A stretch of DNA of 64,000 nt, from positions 1 to 64,000 of the IMG/VR virus record IMGVR_UViG_3300021185_001461. One strand, written 5' to 3'. This stretch comes from a virus. A program made the position numbers and the translations under genes. Below the pieces are notes generated by a model. It saw only the letters and a program-made list of their open reading frames with translations, made no database searches and was not told where the DNA came from. Below, piece after piece: positions 1 through 8,107 of the stretch; position 1 is the stretch's first letter, and each line of letters begins with the position of its first letter.

Positions 1-132
1 TGGCATCTGTAACGAGTCTACTTTAGCCTCGAGTCTGTTTAATTTTTCTTCTAACACGCGATATCTCTCCGCACATAAATCTACATGTGCCTCTAGATTT
101 TCACGCTCAAGTCTTGACTGATTCATTGCCAT
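1..132 (-). CDS. Small coiled-coil protein, N-terminal part only
   Basis: The first 44 codons of a minus-strand gene that runs off the left edge. The start is the ATG at 132; a second in-frame ATG lies two codons later. The visible peptide is charged and leucine-rich, with heptad-like spacing (LEREN, VLEEKLNRLEAKV), so a short coiled coil is likely. A late-type ATAAATAC box lies about 70 bases upstream, which suggests expression with virion genes. I do not recognise a function. The C-terminus and total length cannot be seen. Confidence 0.6.
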   Translation of the reverse strand, partial: MAMNQSRLERENLEAHVDLCAERYRVLEEKLNRLEAKVDSLQMP

Positions 133-203
133 ATTTTGTTCTCACAATCTTTAGCAGCGTCTTAATAGAGCTGATTTAATTAAAGTACATCCTTGCACTT
201 ATT

Positions 204-211
204 GTATTTAT
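204..211 (-). promoter_or_regulatory. Late promoter-like box (ATAAATAC)
   Basis: Minus-strand ATAAATAC, a match to the T4 late consensus TATAAATA, 71 bases before the ATG at 132. It overlaps the stop of the preceding gene. It is further from its gene than most copies, so it is less certain. Confidence 0.45.
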
Positions 212-663
212 ATGTTTTCTCTATATTTAAAGTATGTGTTTTTACTCACTGTCTTTGTATCTATAATTTCAGGATTAATAATTGCCGTTTCATCTAAAGT
301 TCCATGAACTGGCGTTGCATTAAAATCCTCATCTAACATATAAACACTATTATTCTCTTTATTCCAAGCATCTGCTGTTTCACTAGCAAATTTTAATACC
401 CAAACATCATGTAATCCGGTAAAATTACTACCAAATTGATGATCAGCTAAATCTTCTGCGTCTAACTTTTCAACACTGCTTAATACAGGTTGAGATCTTA
501 AACTTATACTTTGAATAAAAGTATTTAAATTTTGGGCTTGAAAAAATCCTTTAGAGTTACCCTTAGGACTGACTACACCCGTGTCTGTTATATCTATCAG
601 TGTATACACTGTATAAAAATCTGTTGAACCCGTTAAGACCTCTACAGGTCTACTTGTTCCCAT
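208..663 (-). CDS. Conserved-type phage protein of unknown function (151 aa)
   Basis: Its ATG at 663 overlaps the stop of the upstream gene by one base (TAATG), so the two are probably translationally coupled. The protein is soluble, mixed alpha/beta, and lacks a signal peptide or membrane segment. The N-terminus has a hydrophobic strand pattern (YTVYTLIDITDTGV) followed by an aromatic and Gln-rich stretch. The general layout resembles a small uncharacterised protein often seen in marine T4-like phages, but that is from memory. I assign no function. Confidence 0.6.
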   Translation of the reverse strand: MGTSRPVEVLTGSTDFYTVYTLIDITDTGVVSPKGNSKGFFQAQNLNTFIQSISLRSQPVLSSVEKLDAEDLADHQFGSNFTGLHDVWVLKFASETADAWNKENNSVYMLDEDFNATPVHGTLDETAIINPEIIDTKTVSKNTYFKYRENI

Positions 664-1430
664 TACTCTTGGTCCATGCCAGTCAATTTACCAGCAGTAT
701 AACCTGCCGCAAAAGCTGCCGCACCACGCATAATACGTTTTCCAATACTTTGCTTTTCGCCATCTTTTAAGTTTAAACCATGTTCTTCGGAATACTTTTT
801 AAATGGAATCATTAAGTCACTTCGTCTAGCATTTATTCTATAATGTTTATTTAATTGTGTAGCCGCCAATTGTTGTTGTTGTGTAGTTAACTTAGTCCAG
901 TCACCTACTAATCTTCTGGCTGCTCTTAATTTTGGATCTTGTATAGCTAATTGTCCTTCAAGTTTATAAAAAAATGCTTGTGCTTGACCGGCTGTCATAT
1001 TTCCTGATTGAAGTTGTTTTAAAAATTGTCTTATCTTAGGCTGACTTATTTGCACTTTATTGAATAGTAATTTATCTGCTTCTGTATTTGTAAACCCTTC
1101 TGGTTTTAAAAGAGCGTGTAATGTTTGGTAAACATCTGTGCCACTTGGACTAGGTCTACTAAACCCACCATACATTCCTGTTTTACGTGCATACTCTTTA
1201 GCCACTGGTGCATACTTATAATCATTTGACATAGCATATAAACTCATAAGACCTACAAACAGATGATCAGTTAATCCTCTAGCACCTTCTTTACTAAGTT
1301 GTTGTCTTGTTTTAAACATACGAGCTTCGCCTAGAGATTGAATAAACTCTAAACCATTATTTTCGTCACCTAATGTATGTCCGCCTTCCATGGCTGCATA
1401 CTGTTTTAATGTATATTTTTCTTCGCTCAT
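663..1430 (-). CDS. Unknown phage protein (255 aa)
   Basis: The start is placed at the ATG at 1430 (MSEEKYTLKQ), which overlaps the stop of the upstream gene by one base; a start 10 codons further upstream would overlap that gene more. The protein is mostly helical and basic, with a glycine/proline-containing segment near residue 90 (GGFSRPSPSGTDVYQ) and a C-terminal run of small residues (RGAAAFAAGYTAG) that could be a short amphipathic or membrane-touching helix. It belongs to the run of tightly coupled genes from 3054 down to 208. I recognise no family. Confidence 0.6.
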   Translation of the reverse strand: MSEEKYTLKQYAAMEGGHTLGDENNGLEFIQSLGEARMFKTRQQLSKEGARGLTDHLFVGLMSLYAMSNDYKYAPVAKEYARKTGMYGGFSRPSPSGTDVYQTLHALLKPEGFTNTEADKLLFNKVQISQPKIRQFLKQLQSGNMTAGQAQAFFYKLEGQLAIQDPKLRAARRLVGDWTKLTTQQQQLAATQLNKHYRINARRSDLMIPFKKYSEEHGLNLKDGEKQSIGKRIMRGAAAFAAGYTAGKLTGMDQE

Positions 1431-1624
1431 TATATATTCTCTTTTGCTATCATATCGCATGTGTTACTTGCATAAGTCTTAAACCATCTAGGAGCAAATG
1501 CATGTATAAACACTGCAAGCATTGCCTTCTTTAATCTCCATGCAATACCCATTGCATGTTTAAAGTGTTGCCAACGTGTCATGTTAACTTCTTCTAAATG
1601 TAATTTACATTGCTTACTATACAT
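1430..1624 (-). CDS. DUF6356-like small protein (64 aa)
   Basis: A short basic protein whose core (MTRWQHFKHAMGIAWR, then a hydrophobic helix ending HAFAPRWF) fits the pattern I recall for the DUF6356 family: a YxxHxxxA helix, a hydrophobic segment and an HAxxPxxF motif. The helix around residues 33-46 may associate with the membrane. Its start overlaps the stop of the 394-aa gene upstream and its stop overlaps the next start, so it is embedded in a coupled operon. The function is unknown; the family assignment is by eye. Confidence 0.6.
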   Translation of the reverse strand: MYSKQCKLHLEEVNMTRWQHFKHAMGIAWRLKKAMLAVFIHAFAPRWFKTYASNTCDMIAKENI

Positions 1625-2809
1625 TTATCTTTCCTTTGCCATGTTAGCCGCTGTAAAGCCTGCTCTATTTACCAATTTAACATCTTTGTCTACTACATAT
1701 CCTTCGCCGCCTCGTTCGCCACTTGTGTATGATTCAACATCTGCGTCTTGTGAATCTAATGCAGTAATAACCATATTCTTAACTTTCATAATTCCTCTAA
1801 TGAAATTAAACGTTGCATTAAACCCATCTATATTACTATTTATATACTCGCCCAGACGTTGTTTTTTAGGTGCTGATAGTTTACTACCATCTAACCATTT
1901 CATAAAGTCTGAACCTAATTTATCTAAGCCGCCTGTTTTTACTGTTGCATTAATATATGCATAAAGTATTTTGCCAAAGTCGGCCATTTTTAATTCTGGT
2001 GGTACATTGAATAACTTATCAATTGCACCTGCATGTTTGCCTACAAACGCATCTAATTCGTCTATTGCAGGAACATCTATACCTGGTGATTTTTGTACCA
2101 TTACTGGTGGCATAATAAATGTTGGTCCACCTTGAAACTGTGTCATATCAATATTACTTTTTTCGCCGTCTAGTCCAATTGCCATATGTACAACTACACC
2201 AACATCGCTTTCTGCAATTTTTTTACCTACGTCACTATCTACTTTTACTTTATATGTTGTAGTGTTTGGAGTGAATACATATTTGTTATCTTCTACTTGT
2301 GGCGTTGTAAACCATAGTAAATCTCCATGTGCGTATCCTCTAAAATCTGCTGGTACTGTTGCTTCTACTTTAGGCCAAATGCTTTTCATTTTGCCAGCAA
2401 ACTCACCATAATCTTGTGGGTTCTTAGCATATCCAGGACGATTTTTTAACATGCCTTCTAAATCATCTGCACTAGTAACTTTACCGTCATAACCTTTTGC
2501 ACTAAATCCACTTTTATCTGTTAATACAAATTCACCCTTTTCGTTGCGGCCAAATATAACCGCAGGTGAACCGTCCCATTTAACAGTAACAGTATTAGGT
2601 TGTTGTTCTACTTGATGTAATGTTGCGATGGCTTTTTTAGCACCGTTGCTACCATCCCATAAGATAAGATCTTCTAAATGTTGAATACGTGCATCTTCAT
2701 TTAGGTCTTGTGCTGTAGGTGTATATAAACCTTTGCCTTTTAATCTAATGTTTCTGAAGTTTCTAGGTTTACGCTTTTTAGTACCTGCTAAAATATCATC
2801 TATTTTCAT
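1625..2809 (-). CDS. Nucleotidyltransferase (ligase-fold)-like protein, 394 aa
   Basis: The sequence carries, in the correct order, the hallmarks of covalent nucleotidyltransferases (DNA/RNA ligases): motif I K77-W-D-G80 followed by SPAV; a motif III-like G162-D-L-L-W166; motif IV E369-G-Y-V-V; and a motif V-like K378-L-V. T4 RNA ligase 1 also has EGYV as motif IV. About 200 residues separate motifs III and IV, longer than in standard ligases, so it may carry an inserted domain or be an inactive relative. It may be what databases call DUF6267, which I cannot verify. The 4-base ATGA overlap with the upstream gene indicates coupling. Ligase or nucleotide-transfer activity is an inference. Confidence 0.65.
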   Translation of the reverse strand: MKIDDILAGTKKRKPRNFRNIRLKGKGLYTPTAQDLNEDARIQHLEDLILWDGSNGAKKAIATLHQVEQQPNTVTVKWDGSPAVIFGRNEKGEFVLTDKSGFSAKGYDGKVTSADDLEGMLKNRPGYAKNPQDYGEFAGKMKSIWPKVEATVPADFRGYAHGDLLWFTTPQVEDNKYVFTPNTTTYKVKVDSDVGKKIAESDVGVVVHMAIGLDGEKSNIDMTQFQGGPTFIMPPVMVQKSPGIDVPAIDELDAFVGKHAGAIDKLFNVPPELKMADFGKILYAYINATVKTGGLDKLGSDFMKWLDGSKLSAPKKQRLGEYINSNIDGFNATFNFIRGIMKVKNMVITALDSQDADVESYTSGERGGEGYVVDKDVKLVNRAGFTAANMAKER

Positions 2810-3054
2810 TTTGGACCCCTGATCTTTTTAACACCTCGGTTAAAACGTTCTGGGTCCCTATTTTTGATACTTAACATGATACGTTTAGTAAGATCCTGAG
2901 CGGTATCATCGTCGTAGTTAGTGTCGATCATCTCTAGAATATTAATAATACTGCTAATAGCATTGTTTCCTTTGCTTTCAAGAATAGCAGTTTTATCTTT
3001 TTTTGGTGCTAAAGAGTTAATTTCCTCTAATAAGCTACGAGTACGTTTTTTCAT
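2806..3054 (-). CDS. Small conserved-type phage protein (82 aa)
   Basis: A charged, helical protein starting MKKRTRSLLEEINSL and ending with a basic tail (RGVKKIRGPK). It is the first gene of a coupled operon and overlaps the ligase-like gene by four bases. A late-type box lies 31 bases upstream, with a GGAG ribosome-binding site between. I recall similar short proteins in marine T4-like phages but no function is known. Confidence 0.65.
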   Translation of the reverse strand: MKKRTRSLLEEINSLAPKKDKTAILESKGNNAISSIINILEMIDTNYDDDTAQDLTKRIMLSIKNRDPERFNRGVKKIRGPK

Positions 3055-3085
3055 GTGTTATATCTCCAGTATAGTTACCTATATA

Positions 3086-3093
3086 GTATTTAT
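3086..3093 (-). promoter_or_regulatory. Late promoter-like box (GATAAATAC)
   Basis: Minus-strand GATAAATAC in the gap between gene 41 and the 82-aa gene, 31 bases before the ATG at 3054. It would drive the coupled run 3054 to 208. Confidence 0.65.
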
Positions 3094-3101
3094 CTATTTT
3101 A

Positions 3102-4505
3102 CTAACTATTACTACGTTTTAGCAAACCGCGAAGTTTATCATGCCCTGCTATTGTATTCTCTACCACACTATTTTCTGCAATATTCTTCTCTTGATGTGT
3201 TACTTTGTTCTGTGCTTTAATCTTTTCAAACATAGCACTAGGTTGATTCATAGTAGATCCTGCTTCATCTTCATCTAAATCTTCAATACGTAAGCCTGCT
3301 ATATCAAATTTTAAGTCTACTTTTTGTCCAACACCACTACTACTACGTGTTTTCATAAATTGTACTTGATAACGCCCTCGTTCACGCATTGCTTGGCTTG
3401 TAAAGATACCAATTACATTATCTGCTGTTTGTACTTTACTTAAACCACCTGCAATATGCGAATGATCAAACTCTACTTCTTCGACTGCTGCCCTGTTTAA
3501 CTGTGATGCAGTAGCAAACAATATATCATGTTCTACTGCAAAATTACGCATTTCTTCTGATACAAACTTGTCTTTGATATATAAATCACTTGGACTAACT
3601 TTGCTTTGTGCTGGCATCATAAGATCTAAATAGTCAATTAATACGCCGTCTACTTTAATATCATTTTTAACTTCAAACTCACGCAAATAACTAGAAACAC
3701 TATTAATAGTAATACCATTTGGTAATTGTACAATTTGTAATTTACCTGCTTTTTTACCTTGCATACGTACTTTTAAATCTACATCATCTTTGTTCTTAAA
3801 CACATCACGTGTATTCATTCCAGTAATCATACTATCTAATCGCATACTAGATAATTCTTCACTAAGCTCTAATGTAATGTATACAACATTAAGTCCTGCA
3901 ATTGACCAGTTAAGTGCTAAGTTCTGCAAGAACAAACTTTTACCACCACCCGATGGTGCAGCAAATATGTTTAGTTCGCCTCTGTTAAATCCACCATATA
4001 ATTTACTATCAATTTCTTTCCAACCAGTACTTGTTCCACCTCGTTGATTACGAACTCGTTCAATACGCTCTGCTGGATCTTCCCAATAATCAGTACCCAT
4101 GTGTTTAGCAAGTCCAATTTGAACTGCTTCTTTAATTCTTCTTTCTACAGGACCATATTGTCCTTTTTCTAACATATCAGCACTTTCAAGTATTGCACCT
4201 TCTAATGCTTTGTGTTTACAAAATGTTTCAAACTCATCAATAAACCAATTTTGATGACGCTCATCTACATCTTTTAATTCTTGTAATTCTATATTTGTTG
4301 TTGCTTTGATTTGTTCTAATGTAGGTAATGCACTATAACCAGATGCATGTTCTTGTATAAATTCTACTGCCTTTCTCAATTCTCTATCAAAGTATAACGG
4401 ATCAATAATTCCGTTAACCCTAGCAAATAGATCCTTGTCTTGTGCTAAAAATTCTACAAACAATCGTTGTAAGTCTACGTTATATTCTTTTACCTGTTCA
4501 TTCAT
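3102..4505 (-). CDS. 41: Replicative DNA helicase (T4 gp41 homologue)
   Basis: A DnaB-type hexameric helicase that unwinds the fork and works with primase gp61 as the primosome. The Walker A motif is A183-PSGGGKS190, and a Walker B-like stretch VDGVLIDYLDL follows; further RecA-fold motifs are present (ASQLNRAA; TADNVIGIF). The 467-aa length is normal for gp41. The start is the ATG at 4505, which overlaps the primase stop by four bases; a TTG two codons upstream is in frame but less likely. The adjacency of 61 and 41 with translational coupling fits their joint function. Confidence 0.95.
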   Translation of the reverse strand: MNEQVKEYNVDLQRLFVEFLAQDKDLFARVNGIIDPLYFDRELRKAVEFIQEHASGYSALPTLEQIKATTNIELQELKDVDERHQNWFIDEFETFCKHKALEGAILESADMLEKGQYGPVERRIKEAVQIGLAKHMGTDYWEDPAERIERVRNQRGGTSTGWKEIDSKLYGGFNRGELNIFAAPSGGGKSLFLQNLALNWSIAGLNVVYITLELSEELSSMRLDSMITGMNTRDVFKNKDDVDLKVRMQGKKAGKLQIVQLPNGITINSVSSYLREFEVKNDIKVDGVLIDYLDLMMPAQSKVSPSDLYIKDKFVSEEMRNFAVEHDILFATASQLNRAAVEEVEFDHSHIAGGLSKVQTADNVIGIFTSQAMRERGRYQVQFMKTRSSSGVGQKVDLKFDIAGLRIEDLDEDEAGSTMNQPSAMFEKIKAQNKVTHQEKNIAENSVVENTIAGHDKLRGLLKRSNS

Positions 4506-5515
4506 TTGCAATACTTTCTCATCATTAATTCAATTTTTGTTTTATTACTTTCAGCACTATTAAGTATACTACTTATTGTATACAATCTTCCGTATTTTGT
4601 CAAGCTATCTGATGCATCTTTGCAATCTTTCCATTCGGGAAACGCAACGCTCCAACCATGCTTTATTGCTGCCTTGCACATTAACTTTCCGGCTTCGTCT
4701 GCATCTGGTAATATTATAATACGTTTATTTAAACTATGTAATATATCTGCTTGATCTTCGTTTATGTTATTACTACCAATTGCACACCCGTCTGTTACAA
4801 TAGCATCAAGTTGTCCTTCGCTCACAATAACAATTTCTTTATCAGATGTTTGTCTATCTAAACCATATACAAAATCTTTTTTAGGTTGCTGATTATAGTA
4901 CTTAGGCATTCCGTCAGGAATATTATTGCCTGCCCATCTTGCAGTATAACCTACTACTTTGCCTTTGTATGTAAATGGCAATATAAAACGTTTACTAACT
5001 CTGCCATGTTGTTTACTTGGACTCCACATAAACCTATCATCTGTAATATCAAATCCACGATCAGTTAAGTACATTACTGCATTTGTCCAATCTTCATTTG
5101 GTTCTGTAAATTCCATAAAAGGTTTAGCATCTTCTGGTAGTTCTTTTTCATCCCAATCAATAACTAGTTTTTTACGCTTTTCAGTTTTTATTAATAGTGT
5201 TGCTACATCTTGTTCACGCAATAATTCAAGTTGTATACGTTGTATATCTGCCTCATCGGCACCTAATGTAGTTAATAGTTGCTTTAGCCTTAGTGTAATC
5301 TTACCCTGTGGACTCCAACCAGTTTTAAAATTACAATTAAAACAATTATACTGAAATTTATCACTATCGAAATGAAACCCGCCTCTGCCTTTAGTATCTG
5401 GTCTTGCTTGCCCATTACGTACACACATAGGACAATTACCATGTACCCAACCACTAGGAGTTGTTCGCCAATTGCTAGGAACCAGAGTTCTGACGTATTC
5501 ATTCATTATAGTCAT
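4502..5515 (-). CDS. 61: DNA primase (T4 gp61 homologue)
   Basis: Synthesises RNA primers for lagging-strand replication together with gp41. The N-terminal zinc ribbon is visible as C28-x2-C31 and C58-x2-C61, with an aromatic linker (WVHGNCPMC; YNCFNCNF). The middle carries a TOPRIM-type domain: the strand IVIVSEGQLDAI with its acidic residue, then ILPDADEAGK with the DxD. The length of 337 aa matches phage primases. The start at 5515 has no obvious Shine-Dalgarno sequence; the ATG three codons in (5506) is an alternative. It is co-transcribed with 41. Confidence 0.93.
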   Translation of the reverse strand: MTIMNEYVRTLVPSNWRTTPSGWVHGNCPMCVRNGQARPDTKGRGGFHFDSDKFQYNCFNCNFKTGWSPQGKITLRLKQLLTTLGADEADIQRIQLELLREQDVATLLIKTEKRKKLVIDWDEKELPEDAKPFMEFTEPNEDWTNAVMYLTDRGFDITDDRFMWSPSKQHGRVSKRFILPFTYKGKVVGYTARWAGNNIPDGMPKYYNQQPKKDFVYGLDRQTSDKEIVIVSEGQLDAIVTDGCAIGSNNINEDQADILHSLNKRIIILPDADEAGKLMCKAAIKHGWSVAFPEWKDCKDASDSLTKYGRLYTISSILNSAESNKTKIELMMRKYCK

Positions 5516-5524
5516 GTGTATATA

Positions 5525-6358
5525 TTACACTCTAACTACGACTTTGTCAAGTGTTCCTGCGGAAGATGTGTGTTTTGTTCTAATAAAGTTTACATTTGTA
5601 CGGAATGTCCATGGATCTATTCCAGTATGTCCACTATATGGGAAGAATGTTTGTGTATAAGAACCAAGTGTAATATCAAACCAGTCACCTTCAGTGGGAT
5701 TTTCGCTTAATGCACCCTGTACTGTAAAGTTACCAGTATATCCTGTTCCATACACTGCAATTGTAATTAGTCCATTTGGTTTATTATAATAGCCTGTTGC
5801 TTTTAAGTCACTGCTATAATAGTATGTATCTGATCCAACTACTTGAGAAGTAAATGAGTCATTTATTTGTGTAGTTAGTGGTAATGCATCGCCTTCTTCT
5901 GAACATTCTACTGTAAAGTTAGGACGCATATTTAAGTCACAAAATAGAGGTAATACTAATCCCTTGTCGTTTGTGTAACTAAACACAAGATCGTACAAGC
6001 CTTGCGAGAATAACGCACTCTCACCTACTGTTAATACAACTTTAATACCACCTGCTTCGTAATCAGTAATTATTGCTTTCTTACTTACAACTGTTGATCT
6101 ATCTGTCCTGTCAATAAAAGATGCATTAACCGTAACGCCTTGTAACATTATTGGTTTTCTATCTTGATTTTTTATAAAGAAGAAAAACTGTGAATCAAAT
6201 CCACGAAACAGTTTTAAAAACCTATAGTTTAATGGGCTATTTACTGATGTACCTTTTGCACTAGCGTATTTTCCTAGTCCTGGTGCTGACCCGTGATCCT
6301 CAAGTGTGTATAAATCACCTACTTGGTTAATATTATATGTTGATCCGTAATTTGACAT
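5525..6358 (-). CDS. Putative virion structural protein (277 aa)
   Basis: A beta-rich, Gly/Ser/Thr/Tyr/Asn-rich protein without membrane segments. It has repeated strand-turn patterns such as GLITIAVYGTGYTGNFTV, typical of baseplate or fibre components. It sits just upstream of primase in the direction of transcription and has a late-type box 18 bases before its ATG, plus a ribosome-binding site (GGAG). Late promoter and composition both favour a virion role. No T4 homologue is recognised. Confidence 0.55.
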   Translation of the reverse strand: MSNYGSTYNINQVGDLYTLEDHGSAPGLGKYASAKGTSVNSPLNYRFLKLFRGFDSQFFFFIKNQDRKPIMLQGVTVNASFIDRTDRSTVVSKKAIITDYEAGGIKVVLTVGESALFSQGLYDLVFSYTNDKGLVLPLFCDLNMRPNFTVECSEEGDALPLTTQINDSFTSQVVGSDTYYYSSDLKATGYYNKPNGLITIAVYGTGYTGNFTVQGALSENPTEGDWFDITLGSYTQTFFPYSGHTGIDPWTFRTNVNFIRTKHTSSAGTLDKVVVRV

Positions 6359-6376
6359 GTGTTAGACTCCTGTAAT

Positions 6377-6384
6377 GTATTTAT
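6377..6384 (-). promoter_or_regulatory. Late promoter-like box (GATAAATAC)
   Basis: Minus-strand GATAAATAC 18 bases before the ATG at 6358. The same short divergent gap has a plus-strand ATAAATAA at 6409-6416, immediately before the plus-strand gene at 6422. Confidence 0.65.
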
Positions 6385-6421
6385 CAAAATCTTCCAAATT
6401 TTTTCTGCATAAATAAAAGTA

Positions 6422-6793
6422 ATGCAAACAAAACACCAGAAGCTTTTAGACGAATATCCGTTCTTAACCGTTATTGAATATGCAGGCAAAGAGTATCTTG
6501 GCATAGTCCAAAATATAGATAGTCATGTTGCCAGCGTATATATCTACGAAAGACTTAACGATACAAAAGAAAGAGTTAAATTTTTACAACTAGGCGAAGA
6601 ATGGTGGTGGGAAACAAATAGAAAACTACCTATAAACATTGCATTACTTAATAGATGGAATTTTGCTCATTGTGTAATGAGTTTTAATGTAAAACAATTA
6701 GAAATAGTAGCAGGCCCCGAAGTTAGGTTAAGTAACAGCATCACTAAACGTATCAAACGTAGAAGTATTAATCTTGTAAAGAAAAACCCGTAG
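6422..6793 (+). CDS. Unknown plus-strand small protein (123 aa)
   Basis: One of few plus-strand genes. It encodes a basic, Trp-rich protein (EEWWWETNRKLP) with an SH3-like or small-barrel strand pattern near the N-terminus (FLTVIEYAGKEYLGIVQNI) and a strongly basic C-terminus (KRIKRRSINLVKK). It is divergent from the 277-aa structural gene, and its last 26 bases overlap, tail to tail, the 3' end of the DnaE-like gene. The basic tail hints at nucleic-acid binding. The function is unknown. Confidence 0.6.
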   Translation: MQTKHQKLLDEYPFLTVIEYAGKEYLGIVQNIDSHVASVYIYERLNDTKERVKFLQLGEEWWWETNRKLPINIALLNRWNFAHCVMSFNVKQLEIVAGPEVRLSNSITKRIKRRSINLVKKNP

Positions 6794-7352
6794 CCAACAT
6801 ATTTAACTGTAGAACAATAGCCATTGCATATGCGTGAGCGTGTGCTTTTTTAAAGAAGTAATCATCGTTAGTTGGCTTAACCCATACATCTTTATTAATT
6901 GTATCCCAATCCTTACCTATTAAATGTCTTTTAGCAGGACGTATAACTGCTAGTACGGCCGCTAGTTGCGATACACTTTTTGGTTTCATTTGACTTACAA
7001 TGCCAAAGTGTTTGTGAATATGAAAGCATTGTTCTACAACTTCTTTATGCTCTAACAACTCCCACATTGGTTCTTTGTTTAATAATTCAATTAATTGTTG
7101 CTTAGTTTTAATATGTTTATACAAACTAACATTAAGAACATCAATTTTAAAGTAGCCCATCTTTTCTGCTTCTTTATGATCAATTGTACTAAGTCCACTA
7201 AATGGATTACTTGGAATATCATGAAAGTAAACGCCTGTATTATGCTTTACTTGTTTATTGTCTCTGGCAATCATTGCAGGTGTGCCTTTGATTATTTTTA
7301 ACAACTGATCTCTGTCAGCAATATCAATGTCAATATCTGTGTTTACTATCAT
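6768..7352 (-). CDS. DNA polymerase III alpha (DnaE)-derived mini-protein (194 aa)
   Basis: The protein reads like the C-family polymerase core with most of it removed. TDIDID (residues 5-10) matches the DnaE palm motif PDxDxDF holding a catalytic aspartate. EAEKMGYFKIDVLN (61-74) matches the DnaE block around GLVKFDFLGL. KPKSVSQLAAVLAVIRP (123-139) matches the block with RPG. FKKAHAHAYAMA (167-178) matches FNKSHAAAYALV. The palm aspartates that lie upstream in DnaE, the PHP domain and the beta-binding region are absent, so polymerase activity is unlikely. It is coupled by an ATGA overlap to a 29-aa peptide. The real role is unknown; it may be a template-, clamp- or host-polymerase-interacting protein. 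Confidence 0.6.
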   Translation of the reverse strand: MIVNTDIDIDIADRDQLLKIIKGTPAMIARDNKQVKHNTGVYFHDIPSNPFSGLSTIDHKEAEKMGYFKIDVLNVSLYKHIKTKQQLIELLNKEPMWELLEHKEVVEQCFHIHKHFGIVSQMKPKSVSQLAAVLAVIRPAKRHLIGKDWDTINKDVWVKPTNDDYFFKKAHAHAYAMAIVLQLNMLATGFSLQD

Positions 7353-7438
7353 TGTTTAGGATCCTCATTATTCATTTTGCAGAGCAATAGTATAGGTATA
7401 ACATAGCAACATAATACAAAAAATACAGCTACTATCAT
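7349..7438 (-). CDS. 29-aa hydrophobic peptide between two coupled genes
   Basis: A very short reading frame that joins its neighbours by ATGA overlaps at both ends: its ATG (7438) overlaps the stop of the zinc-finger gene, and its TGA overlaps the ATG of the DnaE-like gene. The peptide starts MIVAVFFVLCCYVIPILLLC, long enough for one membrane span, then ends with a charged tail (KMNNEDPKQ). The double overlap in an otherwise fully coupled operon supports real translation. The function is unknown. Confidence 0.5.
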   Translation of the reverse strand: MIVAVFFVLCCYVIPILLLCKMNNEDPKQ

Positions 7439-8106
7439 ATTCCTGCTTGCTCCAATATTCCTTCTACCCACCTAGTATCTTGTGGGTTAACGCTCATAGT
7501 ACGTTGCCAGTAATCTATTTCTAAATAGTCTGTTATCATTTTTAATTGCTCGCCGTTGAACCTGTCAATAAGTCCTTGTGCTTCTGTACTATTAAAAAGT
7601 ACCCACGGTGATATCTTTCCACTACAAATATGAAACACTGCTAAACTTGGTGCAATGTCATTAAAGTATCTATTGTATGTTGTATTATTTTCTTCTGCCC
7701 AAGTTTGTAAAAATATAATTGTACGTTCTACGCCTCTATCAACTGATTCTGTTTTTAATCTTTCTTTCATCCACTTTGTAAATTGTTTATCTTTGCCCCA
7801 TATATCAAGTCTTACACTATTCTTTATTAACCAAGTAGCATAACCTTGCACATCGTCAATACCAATGTCGCGACAGTAATAACCAAACTTACAAAAACTA
7901 ATGTAATATTGACTTTTTGCAAAATCTTCGTATGTTTTATCTTTCTTTGCATTTGTTCCTATTTTATAAAATAATTGATATGATCTAAATCCAAGTTGTA
8001 CATGCTTTTCATCTTTTTGCATGAACCTTCTTTTTTGCTCACACAGATGTACTGCTAATGTGCTTTCTTTCTTAAAAGATTTACCACAGTATTGACATTT
8101 GTGCAT
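7435..8106 (-). CDS. C2H2 zinc-finger protein of unknown function (223 aa)
   Basis: The N-terminus has a classical finger: C4-x2-C7, then FKKESTLAVHLC with H20 and a following Cys/His, so one C2H2-type zinc site is plausible. The rest is helical and rich in Trp, Tyr and Lys with no recognisable enzyme motif. It lies one base downstream of the gp62-like gene and overlaps the 29-aa peptide, in the replication-associated cluster. DNA or protein binding is inferred from the finger only. Confidence 0.65.
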   Translation of the reverse strand: MHKCQYCGKSFKKESTLAVHLCEQKRRFMQKDEKHVQLGFRSYQLFYKIGTNAKKDKTYEDFAKSQYYISFCKFGYYCRDIGIDDVQGYATWLIKNSVRLDIWGKDKQFTKWMKERLKTESVDRGVERTIIFLQTWAEENNTTYNRYFNDIAPSLAVFHICSGKISPWVLFNSTEAQGLIDRFNGEQLKMITDYLEIDYWQRTMSVNPQDTRWVEGILEQAGI

Positions 8107-8107
8107 T

